The position numbers and the translations under genes are program-made. Shown piece after piece: positions 1-13,485 of a stretch of 64,000 nt of DNA. Numbering within the stretch: position 1 is the first letter of the stretch; each line of letters starts with the position of its first letter. The DNA comes from Pezicula radicicola. Its lineage: Eukaryota; Ascomycota; Leotiomycetes; Helotiales; Dermateaceae. Where the stretch lies: positions 84,576 to 148,575 of the forward strand of contig PDUO01000076.1 of the NCBI GenBank assembly GCA_003008705.1. Reading direction: 5' to 3'. Under the pieces are notes generated by a model. The model had not been told where the DNA came from. It worked only from the letters and a program-made list of their open reading frames with translations, and made no database searches.

Positions 1-3000
1 TATGTTTGTGCCTCTGTTTGTAAAACAATACTTTGATAGGTTTTACTACAGCTACTAATTAGTTTATCTACAAACTTTAAATTTAAGGAGTATCCCTTAG
101 GTAGTATGTTCAATGCTGTACAGCATACCTACCTACAGACTAGCAGGATTAAATTTATAAGGCTAGTTAGTTATGAATAGTAACAGCCTGCCCCTAAAAA
201 TAAGCTATTTTTAGTGCAGTTTTAGATGCAATTTCCCTGTTTATACACCTGTTAGGAAAGCTTGACAATTGCTAGAAAGGTAACTTATTTGGATATTAGT
301 ATAGATATCCTTTTTCGAAGAGTGTTTGTGATCGCTAACCTATTTGTTTAGATGCTTAGCTTAGAATGTTTGATTGCCTATCAATCTCTGTTGTACTACA
401 CCTTGTATCAAATCTTAGGTCGACCACAATAAACCTTTCGCAGAAAAGCTTAGGCGAAATTATTGGCTACTGTCTTGATCAACACAGTGCGTGCACCTTT
501 CCCCCTAGGTTAAGAAATCGTTCTTACTGAGAATCCCCGAGGAAGTCCTTGGATACTGTGGGTAGTTGAATTGTGTGCAGCAGATGCTGCCCGATACCAG
601 AAGAAGTTGAGATCTCCCAAATTGCAGCCTGCCTCCGCGGAGTCGTTCTGACTTGGTTGAATGGCAAGTGCCAGGATAGCCATTGTGACCAACGGCTTAT
701 CGTGCTTGAAAACCAACTTAGGCAGTCCAGTAGTTGACTCAATATCAGACTTGGACGTGGGAGCTGAAATTGTGATCTCCTCTGCCGAGGGAGCCGTGCT
801 TTCCTACTCTCACGATTTAGCAATCCTTGTGGTTCCCTTGCGCAGCCCGAGGGAACACGAATACCATACAATTGACTTGCCTTGCTGAAAGCATGACAAA
901 GGCGCCCTAGCACCTTGTTCGAATTATGCTAGATTGGCAGAAGAGTACGAAAGACGCCAGGACATGCAGCCATTGATGATAACAGAGGATAATCTTTTCC
1001 AAGCCAAATTGAAATTAGGATAACAAGTCTACATAAACAGCATAAAGAAACAACGTTAAAGAGCAAACCCTGTGGTCCCCGATCGGGCACGCCGACCAGA
1101 ATAATAAAGCTGTGCCTCTAATGGGAGTAGAATCCTGGAACATTCGATTGTACCTTGCGAGAACGAGGCGGCTAGGTCCATGAGTTGGGCAGCAACGCTC
1201 ACTCACTGTAGCATTCGAGGTTGATCTCCGCGTTTTCCTTCACGCTTCAAGTTCACGATATGCCTCTAGCTTCTCTTCTTCCTTCTTTCCCTCTCCTTTC
1301 CCTCCTCTCCTAAACGAGCGTCAGACTCCAGAGTTCGTGTATGGTAATGAGCGAGTAATACAATAGGATACAACAAATGGAGAAGTGGATTCGCCCCAGC
1401 AGATGAGAGCGTGCACGAGTAGTAATAGTAACGCAACCCTGGCGCGATATTGTATGAGGTACCTCCGTCCCAGTGTGCGCGTGGCTCCCAAAACAGGGGA
1501 GCTTGCGAATTTTGGATGTCAACAGTTCAGAAAGCGTACCTGATGTGACATGTCGAGATCGGAACAGTGCACAGCAGAAGTGTGCCCATGCTTTACAGCG
1601 GTGTCGCCTTTCCCCCCCCTGGTTCCCCGGTGTCTGTGCTTCGCAACTTTCTTTCTTTGACAAGCCCGGTACGGTAGGTGGGCCCAGACATACAACCGAG
1701 CAGCAGCAAATACCTGGTAGGCCGCTCCCAGGTTCCAACCCCAGATGGTGGGAGAGGCAACTCCCACACTCTTCGATCCTCAACTGCGCATTGGACCTCA
1801 AAGTTTTCACACTTCACAGATCGCTGCGCGCGTCGTATGTCTTGTTGTTCAATTCTGGTTCTGGGGCCATCAACCATCCTCACCGCGAGATTGCAACGGG
1901 AGTTTCCACGGAAAAGACGGAGACGACGAGACGGTCAAACAAGGGTGCGTCCTTAAAGTCAGATAGACTTCATACTTCCATACATATATCGCGCAAGGCA
2001 AGATTGCGCCGTTTTGGTGTGACTTGTTACCCGCTGGACGACCGGGTCGCTGGGAGTCCTCAAAATAGCCTCCCCGGCCACCGGCATCTCACAGCATCGC
2101 AAGTGAGGAAGTTTTCATACACTCTCTATTGGCTCCCTGCTATACTACGGAGGAGCATGGTACCATTTATTTTCAAACCATGAATCTGTGCTTAGCCACG
2201 AATTTCGCGACCAAGACTATTTCGGTTCAGCGCGTCGACATGCTTGCAGATATTCAAGCCAGTATTGAATTTCCAAGAGTCTATCAATGTTGTAGCCTGC
2301 TCATGCTCGTCATGTCCAACCACAACAAGACCTTCTCCAAGTCGTCAACAACCCTGGCCGCAATGAAACTTTGCTACAACCCTCAACCCTAGGCGTGATT
2401 GATCGTCCCGTATAGGGCAGGTACAGCCTATGGTCATAAATGCTGCGCAGTTTTCAATGAGTTTGATAGGTTTCAATTGTTTCAACCGTCCGAACACACC
2501 AAATTTAACCTTGTAAGACTTCGTTTATGGCATTTTTTGTGCAGCATTAAGGACAATAGGCTGTAGCTTCATTTCACTCCGGTGTTTTCTCCGCCTGTGA
2601 GAGTGAGTCTCTGGCAGGCTGGCAGGCTGAAAGCTCTGTAGCAGGGTGTAACAGAGTAGGCATGATGGGACAACTTGCCTACTCTCGCTTCGCTTGTCAA
2701 TGTCTCTGAATTTGAGGCAAGGGCAAGAATAGTAGAGACTTTAGTTAGATCTCCGAGAACGGCGAACCTACCGAGGAGTTTGGTGGTTCAGACGAACTTC
2801 GTTAGAGTCCGAGCCAGTCAAACATAAGATGGCGCACAGTTCGGAAACTTGCAAAGCGTTTAGGCTTGTCCTACGAGTACTGTAGGTCTCAGTTCCAACG
2901 TTTAGCTTCGGTCGCGATCCGAACCTTTTCAGAAAGCCCGTGCCCTGTGCACTAAAGCGACGCTCATGAGCTACTAAGTCAGTCATCTCAACGAGTCTCG

Positions 3001-3544
3001 ACGAGTCGATACAAAAGTATTCTTTCTCTATGCATGCTAATCCATTAGCATAGCCAAGTCTTTATTTTTGCTGCGCCGGAATGATGGAATCTCGTTGCGA
3101 AGGAAAAGGTTTAGCCGACTGCCAATCAGCATAATTGTGCTCGAGTCCATCGCAACTTGTAAATATTTACAGTGCAAGGAGGGTATGTTCACCATAGAGG
3201 CGGTCAGAGGGACGAGCGTAGGTTCTCTTCAAAACTTTGCATGTCACGCAGCGTCCGCTCCACTATAGTACAGTAGGAGCATCTGGTCCATGCCCGCTCG
3301 ATCTCCGCCTAGGCATTCGGCTAACTGAGATTTTGCTTTTTTGCTCTTTATCATACTCGAGTAATTATTTTTGCAAACACCGCCAGATGCGCAAAAGATC
3401 TTGCCCCGCATAGCGGTTATTGTGTTACTCTACGCTTTTTTCATCCCATGTATCGCATCCGCATCCACATGGCCAAGTTCGCATATTAAAGAGCCTCAGA
3501 AGGCTGAGAGGGCCCCAGAGGTCGATGGATATGATGACGATTGA

Positions 3545-3575
3545 GTACGGTACGGTACTGTACTGTACTGTACTG
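3545..3575. repeat. GTACT palindromic microsatellite
   Basis: A short run of overlapping GGTAC/GTACT units. A related GTACTGTAC run recurs at 6771-6791. Each unit is nearly self-complementary, so a small hairpin could form. No coding context. Confidence 0.6.
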
Positions 3576-6500
3576 ATGCCACGAGTCTGTGCTGATTATT
3601 AGATTGGATCTACGCGGCTCGGTGCGAGGTGGGTTGACCTCGATTGAGAACAGGTATGTTTGCGACTTCGCAGCATCTACCGTTCTTTGCCGGATGCTGG
3701 AGGCCCACTACGAGGGACTGACGACGGCGGTAGTTACATGAAGATACTCGGTGGTAGTAGGTGGTGCTAGCAGTATCTTTTAATGGCATGGCCCTGATTG
3801 CTCGACGCTGAGGCTTCACGGTGCACTTCCGCTCTGCCGGACAAGCATGGGAAGGAAATATGATAAATCTGAAAGGTGATGATAAGCTGGCTGGCTTCCG
3901 TCCTCCGCGGTGCAAGGACAGGGAAAACCTGGCCGATCCGACATGCAGCTCGTGTGGTCGTTTCGAACATTGAGCATGAAAGACTCTCGATATTAAATCA
4001 AGATTTCCTCAATTCGTGCCAGGTAGCCGGTATTCTGATCGCAGACCACTCTCAATCTGAATAGAAACACACGGTGGCGGAGTTCTGCAAATCTGCAAAG
4101 GGTAGGCGATGGTGGTGAGGGTAGGAGTGTCATTGCAATGTTCATAGGCTGTCGTTGAACTGGCGATCAATCAGAAGCCTTGCGTTTCAGCCTTGAAAAA
4201 GTTGAGAAGTTGGAAAAGTTGGGAACTTCCCAGGTTTATTTGGGAGGTTGGCCGGGAGGTGGAGCTTGAGCTTGGGCTTGAGCCTTGAGAGGAGTTCTCC
4301 GTAGGTGAGGGGAAGCCACAATGCCAGATCTCGGGCAAAAAAATCAGACAATCATTCATTGAAGAAATGCACAGCAGTCCACTGCTTCATCAAGATTCCT
4401 TGAATCCTTGAATCCCTGAATTCTTGGAAACATAACTTTGGTTCGTGGGTCCGTCACACAAAGCATTTGCATCCTTTCAGCTGGGGGCTTTTCGACAAAG
4501 CTGCGAGTATACATTTGAAATACACCCCAGCAAGAGGATCTGCATCGAGGGGTTGACCAGAACTCTGGGACCAAATAGTGCAAGCAGGAGGAGGAGGAAC
4601 ACCGCATCGCCATCTTTTGTCCGAGTCCTCGTCCGGCAGCCTGTGGTGTTGTATATCTTCGTACGGGCCAAGTCAAGCCATGTTGGAGCTGAGGCTGTGA
4701 ACTATTGCCACGTTCTTCCCATTATATTGGTGGTGCCGGCACCATTGATTGATTACTGCTCCTTTGCGGTCCCAACCATTGGAGAGTTACAGAGCACACG
4801 AACTACAATCTCCCAAACAATATTATGGCTGCAGGCGCCTCGGGTTACCTTGCAGTCAATAAATATTACTTGGAGCTTGTATCAAAGATCCAATGCGGGA
4901 AGGTGTGACAGACTTTGGAGATTTAGCTGAGATGCTCAATAATGTTTCGAGTACCGACTGTGCTCATTCAGTCTGTCGGTACGTTCCACGGCAGCTCATC
5001 TTACCATTGTTGATGAGGTACCCAACCGTACTCTGGATGGTATATTGGTCTCATGATCTACTCGTATTTGCAGTAACTTTGTAAGGTACGAAGACATTGG
5101 CACTGCTGAGCTTGTGATTCGCAACATTGGGGTCCAAGGTTTCTACCTAAGGAACTATTAACTACCTAAACTGTAGTGCCTGCCTTTATCGCCAGTGCCG
5201 CGGGAAGCGAGCAAAAAGACATTTTGGCTACATCTCCATATATCTCCTTTTTTGTTTCTTCCCTCAGCATATGCACAGGCTCGATTGAGTGGACACACCA
5301 CTCGCGTTCCTACAGGAACTACGTCCAGATTGAAGATTATTGCCGAGTTGGTACCTCTGTACCCAGGCTCGCCAAGGGGCACAAGGTACGCACCGTCCTG
5401 GCTGCGAGGCTGCCACACGACAAGCACACGGGGGAAAGCAGTGAACTCCACCAGCACTTGCTCTTAAATCTCTCGGAATATGCAGTGTTCTTACCCGTCT
5501 GCAACTCTGGCAGATGATGTGACGGTCGAGGATTTCCATTCAAGTCGACGTTTGGTCTAGTCACCTAGTCGATCTGTGCCCGACCCAATCTCCCGGGCTC
5601 CCACCGGAGAGGGAAGTTCTGGACCTGGTCTTCTTAGATCCAGAGGATTCGGTGTGAAGATCTCGCCTCACCCTGCCCTCTCCCAGGGCAAGTTGCCCGT
5701 GTGCCTGTCTTGCAGAAAAGTAATCTGAACTTGGAACAATTGGTACGGGGGAGGCAGAGCTGGCGAAGATAAGGCGTGCGGGTGCAACGTATATTGTGGC
5801 GAGTGCCATATTACTCGTATTGCAAGAAAGGAAGAGACGAGTAGATAGCTACAGTAAGTCCTCCAAACCGCCATAATTATTTCCAGATCTGGGCGGGCAC
5901 GAAGACACCTCGGTCTACGTGCGCGGGAGCGACCAAGCTGATGGAATTGGGAAGCAGACGACGATCTATGCAAATATTACGATTTCTGTTATGATTTCAA
6001 TTTGGGTGACAACTCATGCTTCCTCGCTATCATATATCGCTTTTCTCCTTCTGCGGCGGAAGACTGAAGCCGGCTTCCTGAGTTTCCCAGATGATATCGC
6101 CTGACAAGAATTTGTCGGGTCTAGATTTACTGTAGGGGACTCGATGAATAAATATGATGAATATGATGAATACTATAGTCATGGGCGGCGGCGTTCAGCC
6201 AGTCTATTCCCGTCCCCGGTTATTTTACATGCAGGCGCATTATGCGCTCCTAGCTGTGTTAGAGTTTAGAAATTGCGATTGCTCCACCAGGCTTGCGGGC
6301 CGTCAAGGGTGTGAGGGGCGCTGTGGTTGGTTACCGACCTGCTGGACCCCATCAGTAAGCTGGTAGGCTGCCAGGCTCGCACTGTAGAAATGGTCAGCCC
6401 TGGAGGCGAACCAGCTACTTTCCTTCCGTACAGGCTCAGCACCGCAGTCGTCGGTAGCACAGTACGAAGGGCCAATTCCAGTGACAGCGTTTACTGACCG

Positions 6501-7478
6501 TCAGTCAGGTAGTCCCTGGCGACACCCCGCGCGTGGCTGCCTTTTTGTGCTTTGGGGGCTACCAAACATCAGGCACCATAGGCCTCCCACAGGCCCAACA
6601 AATCCTGAGAATGGTGGGCGTCGATAGCAAGCATCCGCACCTATCTACTACTAGTACTGTAGCTACTACTTGGACCGTACTCCGAATCTCCATGTTCGCG
6701 CACAGTGACGCTGCTCCCCCACGACTCATGCCCTGGATCGCAGCTACTATAGGTAAGTCAGTTACCGTATAGTACTGTACAGTACTGTACTTCGACCACA
6801 ACCCCCAGGCTGATATTACTGACAAGCATCGTAGGCTTCGCATGCATCATCCCAAGCCTTACTAGTCTCTATTTCCTATTTGATAATCTTATTCCCTAGC
6901 CTTACCCTCTGGCCTAAGAGCCCCCCTCGGGCGCATGTCCCTAATCTTGTACCCTGGACACACAACGCTCCCTCTTGCGACCCTCTTCACGACCCCCCTG
7001 GTCTCCCATTTCCGTTCCCATTCCCAGACTCAGTCCCGAGCCCTCCCTCCCCTACCCTCCGCCCCCGATGCTACTCCTGTACGAAAGTACTTTACCTCCC
7101 GGACTGGAGCAGACCCGCTATTTAGGTGGGTAGGCCTGCAGGCTGTCAGTTTGCGAATCACTGCGAATCACAGGGTCCTGTACTGCAGCTGCACTTTAAC
7201 AGCGTCTCCACCACATCTCAGATCGTGTTTGGTGCCTCGCAACATCCCTGATCCATGGGTGGGTACGCCGATACTTGCACTTGCTCTTCCACTTGCTCTT
7301 CCACTTGCTTATCCACACGACTTCCACCTTGGACCAAAGTGCCTTGACCCATATCAGATCATCTCGAGTCCTTGTAGCCTTGTAGAGGGTGCTAGTCGAT
7401 GTCAGCGCCCCCTCCCTGCTCGACATCGCGCTTGAGCTTGTTAGATCTCTCTTCCCTCTCCCGCCACAAGCCGCAAAC

Positions 7479-7520
7479 CACACACACACACACACACAAG
7501 CTTCCCTTCCCTTCCCTTCC
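7479..7520. repeat. CA dinucleotide tract followed by CTTCC repeats
   Basis: About ten CA units at 7479-7498 are followed by four CTTCC units to 7520. Such pyrimidine-rich tracts are common in fungal promoters and leaders; here it lies about 1.2 kb before the zinc-finger start codon. Confidence 0.7.
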
Positions 7521-8682
7521 CATGCAGGAGGCGCTGACGGGGAAGTGGCTTCTTCTAACAATGCACACTCCTAGGTGCTAGCTAGTCCGGCTAGCCCACA
7601 GACTCGATTCTGACGTGCGTTGGAGGGACTTTAGGACGCTCTTCCATGAACTTTTCGCCAACTAATACCAGGGCTCCGTCTGGATTGGTCTTGTCTGTCT
7701 TTAAGGTGCAAATGGTCGACACGGACCCCAGCAGACCCCCCCTGGTCGATTTTGAAAGTACTGGCACTCTTCGTCCTAGTCTCACTTTTCTCGAGAGCTT
7801 CAGTATGTTCAGTATGTTCAGTACAGCTTCACACTGACAGCTTGAACGAGTTTCTACAGTCCAGAGCCATGTAACAATATGAGAGAATTACAGCTCGAGA
7901 CCCGGTTTCAATGCCAGGGCCCTGTCTGTGGCTGTTCATTGGTGTCACGTCAGTTGCGTGGGACTACCACAATCTCCACGGCCATATTTATCACTATCAG
8001 CGCGCGGTGGGGGCTCGTCGAGCGAGATCTAAATTCTGTACAGTATATGAAGAAGAGGTAGCCTTCTTGTACGATCTCGGTTTTGAGTACCGAACGACCT
8101 GCAACCCCTCCTTCTTGCTATCCTAGCTGCACATCATTTCTCACAACTTGACTTTAACTGCCTTCTTGTTCTTGTTCTTTGAGGCTTTTGCTTGTCACAC
8201 CTCACCTCACCGAGCCTAACCAACAAGACCTCGCCTCACTTCTCAGTTTTCCAACCAATCGAGGACTACCTACGCAACACAAAACAACACTACACTACAC
8301 GACTCTACACGACTCTACACAACACTACACGACACAACAACCAAGAGCGCAACCTCTTTCATTTTTCTGTTCGGTGGACATTTGCTTTTATCTTTTGCAC
8401 TCGACTCTCCACCGAGCCACACCATCTTGCTAGATCACCTTTGTAAAAGAGGCTCGATATTGAACACAACACGCCAAAAAAAAAAGGCAGTGTCTTGCTT
8501 CTGAGCAGGACAATACCGACAAACTGGCAGTCTTAGCTCAAGCGCCAGGCCAGGTCTGGGGACGTTGGCCTGAACAGAATCAGCAGCAGTCGTCCATTGA
8601 AGCCTATTATAATTCCTACTCGGGCCTAATTCAGCCTTTTGACCATCGAGCAACGACATCGGCAGCAGTCACACGAGCCATT

Positions 8683-10309
8683 ATGGCTCCCCAATACATT
8701 CCTCTTGGCCATTCATACAGTGCCGCTCCATCAAACAATCTGGTTGCTCATCATCAGCAGCAGCATGCTGAGCAGCTTCAACCACAGCACAATCCGTTCG
8801 CCTTCACATCCTACAGCAACGGAAGCCCGAACGGAATAGTCCCGGTGTTCGGCAATAACAACTACATTCGACCACGACCCCAGCAAGCAACTCTCATGCC
8901 CAACATCCCCCAAGATTCCTTTGTCCACAGTCCACGGAACGTACAGCAAAACTATATTGAGGACCACCATTATAGCCACCACAGTCATCACAGTCAAAGT
9001 CCGCCGAATCTCAAGTATGAGCCTCCACTTCACAGTACACAGAGCAGTGCACACACTTCGCCATCTCAAGCCTTTCACCCGGTCCGAGAAATCACCAACA
9101 CGATTGCAACAAATGGCAGCAATGAAGAGTTCGGAACTGAAGTCGACACTCTCATGAAAGCTATTCAAGCTAAAGAACAGAGCACGAAGTCGCAATCAGC
9201 TCTCGAACGGAGCAGGCCTGTGGTGAGTGTCTACAGTTCCCTTAATGGATGCAACATGTCCCGTTCCTTTGGGTATACCAGTTTTGATAAGGAGTTCAAG
9301 CTCACGTACAAGAACTCTCAGGTTGCGGTCTCTCACGACAAAGGCACCAAGAAAAGATATCAGTGCAAGATTGGTAACTGCACGAAGAGCTTTTATCAGA
9401 AGACTCATTTGGAAATTCATGAGAGGGCCCATACTGGAGTGAAGCCATACGTGAGTTATTTGGAAAACATAAAATGTCTATATTACTAACGTTTTCCCTA
9501 GGTCTGCACGTATCCAGGCTGCGATCGTACTTTCTCCCAGCACGGCAACCTCAGGGTAAGATTCATTTATCCTCCTTGCAGCATCTACAGCTAATGCTTT
9601 TTAGACCCATCTCCGCCGCCACACTGGTGAACGACCATACCAATGCGACCAATGTGGGCGATTATTTGCACAGAAAGGCAATGTTCGTGCTCACAAAGTA
9701 ACACACTCCAACGAGAAACCCTTCGTTTGCCACCTCGATGACTGCGGAAAGGAGTTCACTCAGCGTGGTAACCTCAAGGTACGTCTAAATTGCGTTTAGT
9801 CATGCAATTTCACCTAGAATTCCGCCTACCTCGAAATATATTTGTTTTCGGTCATCTCAGGCCCACTCCAAGTTCTAGCAATAATGTAGCTAACAAAGTC
9901 ACCACAGTCACATCAAAACAAGTTCCACGCCCCAACCATTAAGAAACTTACCGCCAAATTCACCAACTACCAAGCCGGCGACCCTGTCACACCAGCAGAC
10001 AAAGCCCTTTGGGAATACTTCGCAGACCTGTACAAGAATAGCAACAAGGGCATCAAAGGTCGAGGCAAGGACCGCAAAATCGATCGCAAGACATGCTCAA
10101 CGACAGAAGTTATGAATACCAGCATGCGAAACCTGAATGTCACGCCTATCTCTCAGTACGGCCCTGGAACGATGCGCCAGTACAATGATATGGGCTACGA
10201 GATTGACGATTCAGGAAGCCACACCGGGAGTTCGTCCAATTCTTCGCAGGGATCTTGCTACGATGATGCACCAAGTGATGGATATGAGGATTTCGGAAGG
10301 ATTCATTGA
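8683..10309 (+). CDS. C2H2 zinc-finger transcription factor (Azf1-like)
   Basis: Four exons, 8683-9450, 9502-9555, 9605-9778 and 9908-10309, join in phase 0 into a 465-residue protein. Four tandem C2H2 fingers lie at roughly residues 226-252, 256-280, 286-308 and 314-339 with standard TGEKP-like linkers, and are followed by a basic segment ([11 protein letters not shown]). The first 220 residues are rich in His, Gln, Ser and Asn, typical of a fungal activation region. The finger block and the following [17 protein letters not shown] segment resemble the conserved filamentous-fungal regulators related to yeast Azf1. It should bind DNA in the nucleus; target genes cannot be inferred. All three introns lie in the finger block, two at the same place within their fingers. 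The start is the first in-frame ATG after a long CT/CA-rich leader. Structure confidence is high; the orthology name is less sure. Confidence 0.9.
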
Positions 10310-13300
10310 TTGGCAGCAGTGGACGATCGAAAATGGAAGCACAGGACATTCGATCAAAAAAGACATAACGACGCGGATTACGAATCATTAATGATGACAA
10401 TGAACAACAAACTTCACCAGAAAACACGACAGCAAAAGAAGCATGTATCGAGAAGATGTATCATACTTACTAAGAATCGAAAAGAAGTGGCACATATAGA
10501 AGTTTCGGGGACATAAGGAGTGGACTGGATTTCGTTGAGGTATAGTTGCTCGGTGGCTTTTTGAAATTTATTTCGGTTTGTTGCGTCATTTTCACTTCTA
10601 AGGCCTCGAGCCATATAGTGATGGCAAAGTCTTGTATTCTTTTGCTCTTTTTGAAAGGTGTTATATATTTTGCTTTATACCTGCGTTGTCTTGTCTTAGT
10701 CAAAGTTTTCATATATCATTACATCCGATTCTTTATAATCGTTGTATAGTCAAGTCAATCTGGGAGGTATATTTGTTAACAAAGAAATTTCGGAGGTTGC
10801 TATTTTTTACTGCGGCATTGGAGAGGCCGAGCCAGATTTATCATCTGTTGCTCTTTCTGAGATTTTTGTTTACGGAGGTACTGGTTGGATGGAATGGGAT
10901 TTGCCAGTTTTTGATCTCTTTAGTCAAACCAGCTCATTATAAGTAGATATATATATCCTTAGCTTTTAATCATAATTTTGATTATTAGCAATTATCTTCA
11001 CCTGGGGTACTTTATTTATTTCTTGGTTTGTTTACCTACGTGGCTCAATGATAATTCCTAATTATCAATGGTAGGTAGGCCGTGGCCGTGCTTGCAAGCT
11101 GTACAGTAACCCCTTTTCCAAGCGATCGGACTTCGGCGAACCTTCCTCTTTGTTGCTTGTTAATTTTGTCAACCACCAGAACCAACCAACGCCATTCACT
11201 GAAGGACACCTGACTACCCTACCTCCATGCTCCCAACCAATCTTATCTGATAATTCCCCCAAATCCCCAAATTCCAATGTAATGCAAAACGTAATGTAAT
11301 GTAATGCATAATAGGTAGCAATGCAATTGTGTCATGTCACAACAACCCCCCTATCTTTAGCTATCTCGGTTATCTAAGGAGCATTTCTAACCGCATCACC
11401 CCTAATTCACTATCCCGTCCATTGATTTTTAATTCCCTCACCACTAGGAGCGACTGAGGGTTGGAGGGTTGGAGGTTAGGAAGTCCTGGCGGTTGAGGCT
11501 TGGAGGTTGGGAGGTTGGGCAGTGAAAGAGGGAAATAACGCCTTAGTTGGGCACCAAGAGAATACTTTACTAGTACCTCGTGGTGTGGTAACGAAGGACA
11601 GTGCAGAGAGAGCTAAACGACGGGAGCTAAGGAAGTAGGGATCCGGTGAGCGTGATCGTGAAGCCGAGAGGGTGAAGGTAGGTATAGTAGCGAGCGAGGG
11701 TGTACAGAGTTACATTGTAATCACGTAATGAGATTTACCTCCGGTCCGTGACTATGAGAAAAGTGCACTAATATTGTACTGTGGTGTATGCGGATTGGAT
11801 AGGAATGACGAAACGGAATGTACCGTGCCAGTGAGGGAGTAGATAAAGTAGGTAAATTAGGTATTGGGTAGACGGTAAAGAATAGAGGGAAGGACTAATT
11901 GAGCAATTTGAGCTCAGCCACTCGCCTCATCCCGCGCTCGTGACGGTGAGGGCGTTTACCGCAGGCAAGGTAAGGTAAGATAAAGGTAGTGAGGTATCAT
12001 TTTCCGGGGAAGGTTACAGCCGGGGGAGGTGAGGTTGAGACTAACAAACAAACATCCCGCGCCTAAAAGCTTTGAGCACTAAATTTCGTAAGTCGGCAAT
12101 TCTTTTAAAATAGTAGCAACTACACAGGAGGATAAGTAGGATCTTTTTTCGGAGTCCTCAGTAAACAAAAGTTGGACTTTTCGTGTTCGGACGTAGTTAT
12201 TGGTCCGAAGAGCTAGCCAGGTGGTTGGACCTTTGGGAATTTTAGGACCTTCCGAATTGAGGATCTGGGGGAGTATGCTGCATGCATCGTCATTGTTGTA
12301 ACATACGATTGTTGCTTTAGCGAATCTGGGGATTGAGATGAGAATGGTGAAAAACAGGATGTTTGTTCAACGTTTCTGGGCTGTTGGAATCTAGAAGGTT
12401 TGGGGGTTCGTGAAGTGGATTTGGTTGGAAAACTTGAAGGGATGGAGGGGAGCGGCTGTTGGAGAAAGCGACTCACCGCTACTGTATGCCTATGCTATGG
12501 GAGTCGGGACATCTGGGATTTTGTTCAAGGGCTTTGAGTTTCAGACGGGCGTGCTTATTGATTGGTACACCAGTGTGAGTGGTGGGTGGTACAGTGCTGC
12601 AGAGATGTTGGCAGGGGAATTTGAAATAAATGCTGCGGCAGCGATGTAACTCTGCGGGATGTGTGGGTGGATGACCTGGGTTATCGTCCGAAAGTAAGGT
12701 AGTGAGTACACTAGGTGGCTGCAAGCCGAGAGTTGGCGGGAATTTTGAATAGTGTGCTGCGTGAAGTGTTGCGGTAAGGGAGTGGCACAGACATGCGGTG
12801 CGGTACGGGACGCTGAAAAGAACTGCCAGCAGACCGAATGCACTCGGCGGCTGTAGGCAGACCAGCGCAGCGGACAGCCACAAGCCAATTGTGTAGACCA
12901 CGCACGCAAAAAAATGAGGTACGGAGCTACAGTGCAGTAAGTACAGCAGTAGAAACCTGGTGGGTGGTGTAAGAAGAAGATTCGTCGGCGATATGTCTTG
13001 CTTCTTTGGCGGGGAGCCCCTTGCGGCGATCAAATAGTCCGCTGACCAGGGTTCTCCTTGTATCACGTGAATAGAACTATTGAGGCAGCTGAGCCCGAGT
13101 TGTCTACATTGACCACACAGCAAAAGCCACGCTTTGGATGTACCCCGTTGTAACTATTGTGTGGCTGTGATGCAGTCACTGATAACAGGGCTGCACTAAG
13201 AAGTCAAAAGTGTCGTGCTCAAGCCACCATTTCATTCCTATGGCCTGTTCCTAACCAGATCCAAACTCGATTCGATAGCAGATCTACCGAACTGTATCTT

Positions 13301-13485
13301 TCGTCAGGCGCCCCGATTTTCGTCGAATTTCCGTGAGATCTTGCGCGACATTCCTGCCTTGCAGGCGAGAATGACTCCTCGACATGGCTCCGGCGGCTAC
13401 AGATATTCCATGCAATATCATCAAACACAGAATCCCTCAGACATTATCGTCCGCTGGGCCTTGTGTGATTGACCTCGGTTGCTGG
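10310..13485. other. Gene-poor intergenic region
   Basis: Nothing convincing is coded here. The first 600 bases are AT-rich and probably include the 3' UTR of the zinc-finger gene. TGTAATGTAATG-like repeats occur near 11277-11310, and a G-rich GGAGGTT repeat tract at 11457-11519. A minus-strand open frame of 214 codons at 12479-13123 has no recognisable domain and a composition unlike the real genes, so I do not call it. The right end is the downstream flank of URM1. Confidence 0.5.
11457..11519 (+). repeat. G-rich GGAGGTT repeat tract
   Basis: Roughly seven imperfect GGAGGTT/GGTTGGG units contain many GG and several GGG runs on the plus strand. The spacing would permit two-tier G-quadruplex folding. 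It is not a telomere array, since it lacks regular TTAGGG units. Confidence 0.5.

Larger units (their letters stand above)
1..8682. other. Long gene-poor region upstream of the zinc-finger gene
   Basis: No reading frame here shows a recognisable domain, a plausible spliced model or consistent coding character. The first 500 bases are AT-rich. Around 1.3-2.2 kb several frames are open on both strands at once, which looks like local stop-codon poverty rather than a gene. Simple tracts are common: GTACT repeats near 3545-3575 and 6771-6791, CTTGAATCC-like repeats near 4385-4420, an ACTTGCTCTTCC tandem near 7270-7310, a CA tract at 7479-7498 followed by CTTCC repeats, and ACACTACACGACTCT-like repeats near 8285-8340. 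The last kilobase is probably promoter and 5' leader of the downstream regulator. An unannotated long non-coding transcript is possible but cannot be shown from sequence. Confidence 0.5.

Noticed and set aside
1310..2183. Open frames of 166 codons (-) and 236 codons (+) that overlap each other
   Set aside because: Five frames on both strands are open together, there is no domain or splice support, and the translations look like random sequence with many Arg, Ser and Pro. Best explained by local scarcity of stop codons.
7255..7310. Regular ACTTGCTCTTCC direct repeats, considered as a CRISPR-like array
   Set aside because: Units are adjacent without unique spacers, and the genome is eukaryotic. 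A simple minisatellite.
12479..13123. Minus-strand open frame of 214 codons
   Set aside because: Composition (Leu/Pro/His/Cys-rich without pattern) and lack of any recognisable motif are unlike the true genes. A plus-strand frame overlaps it.
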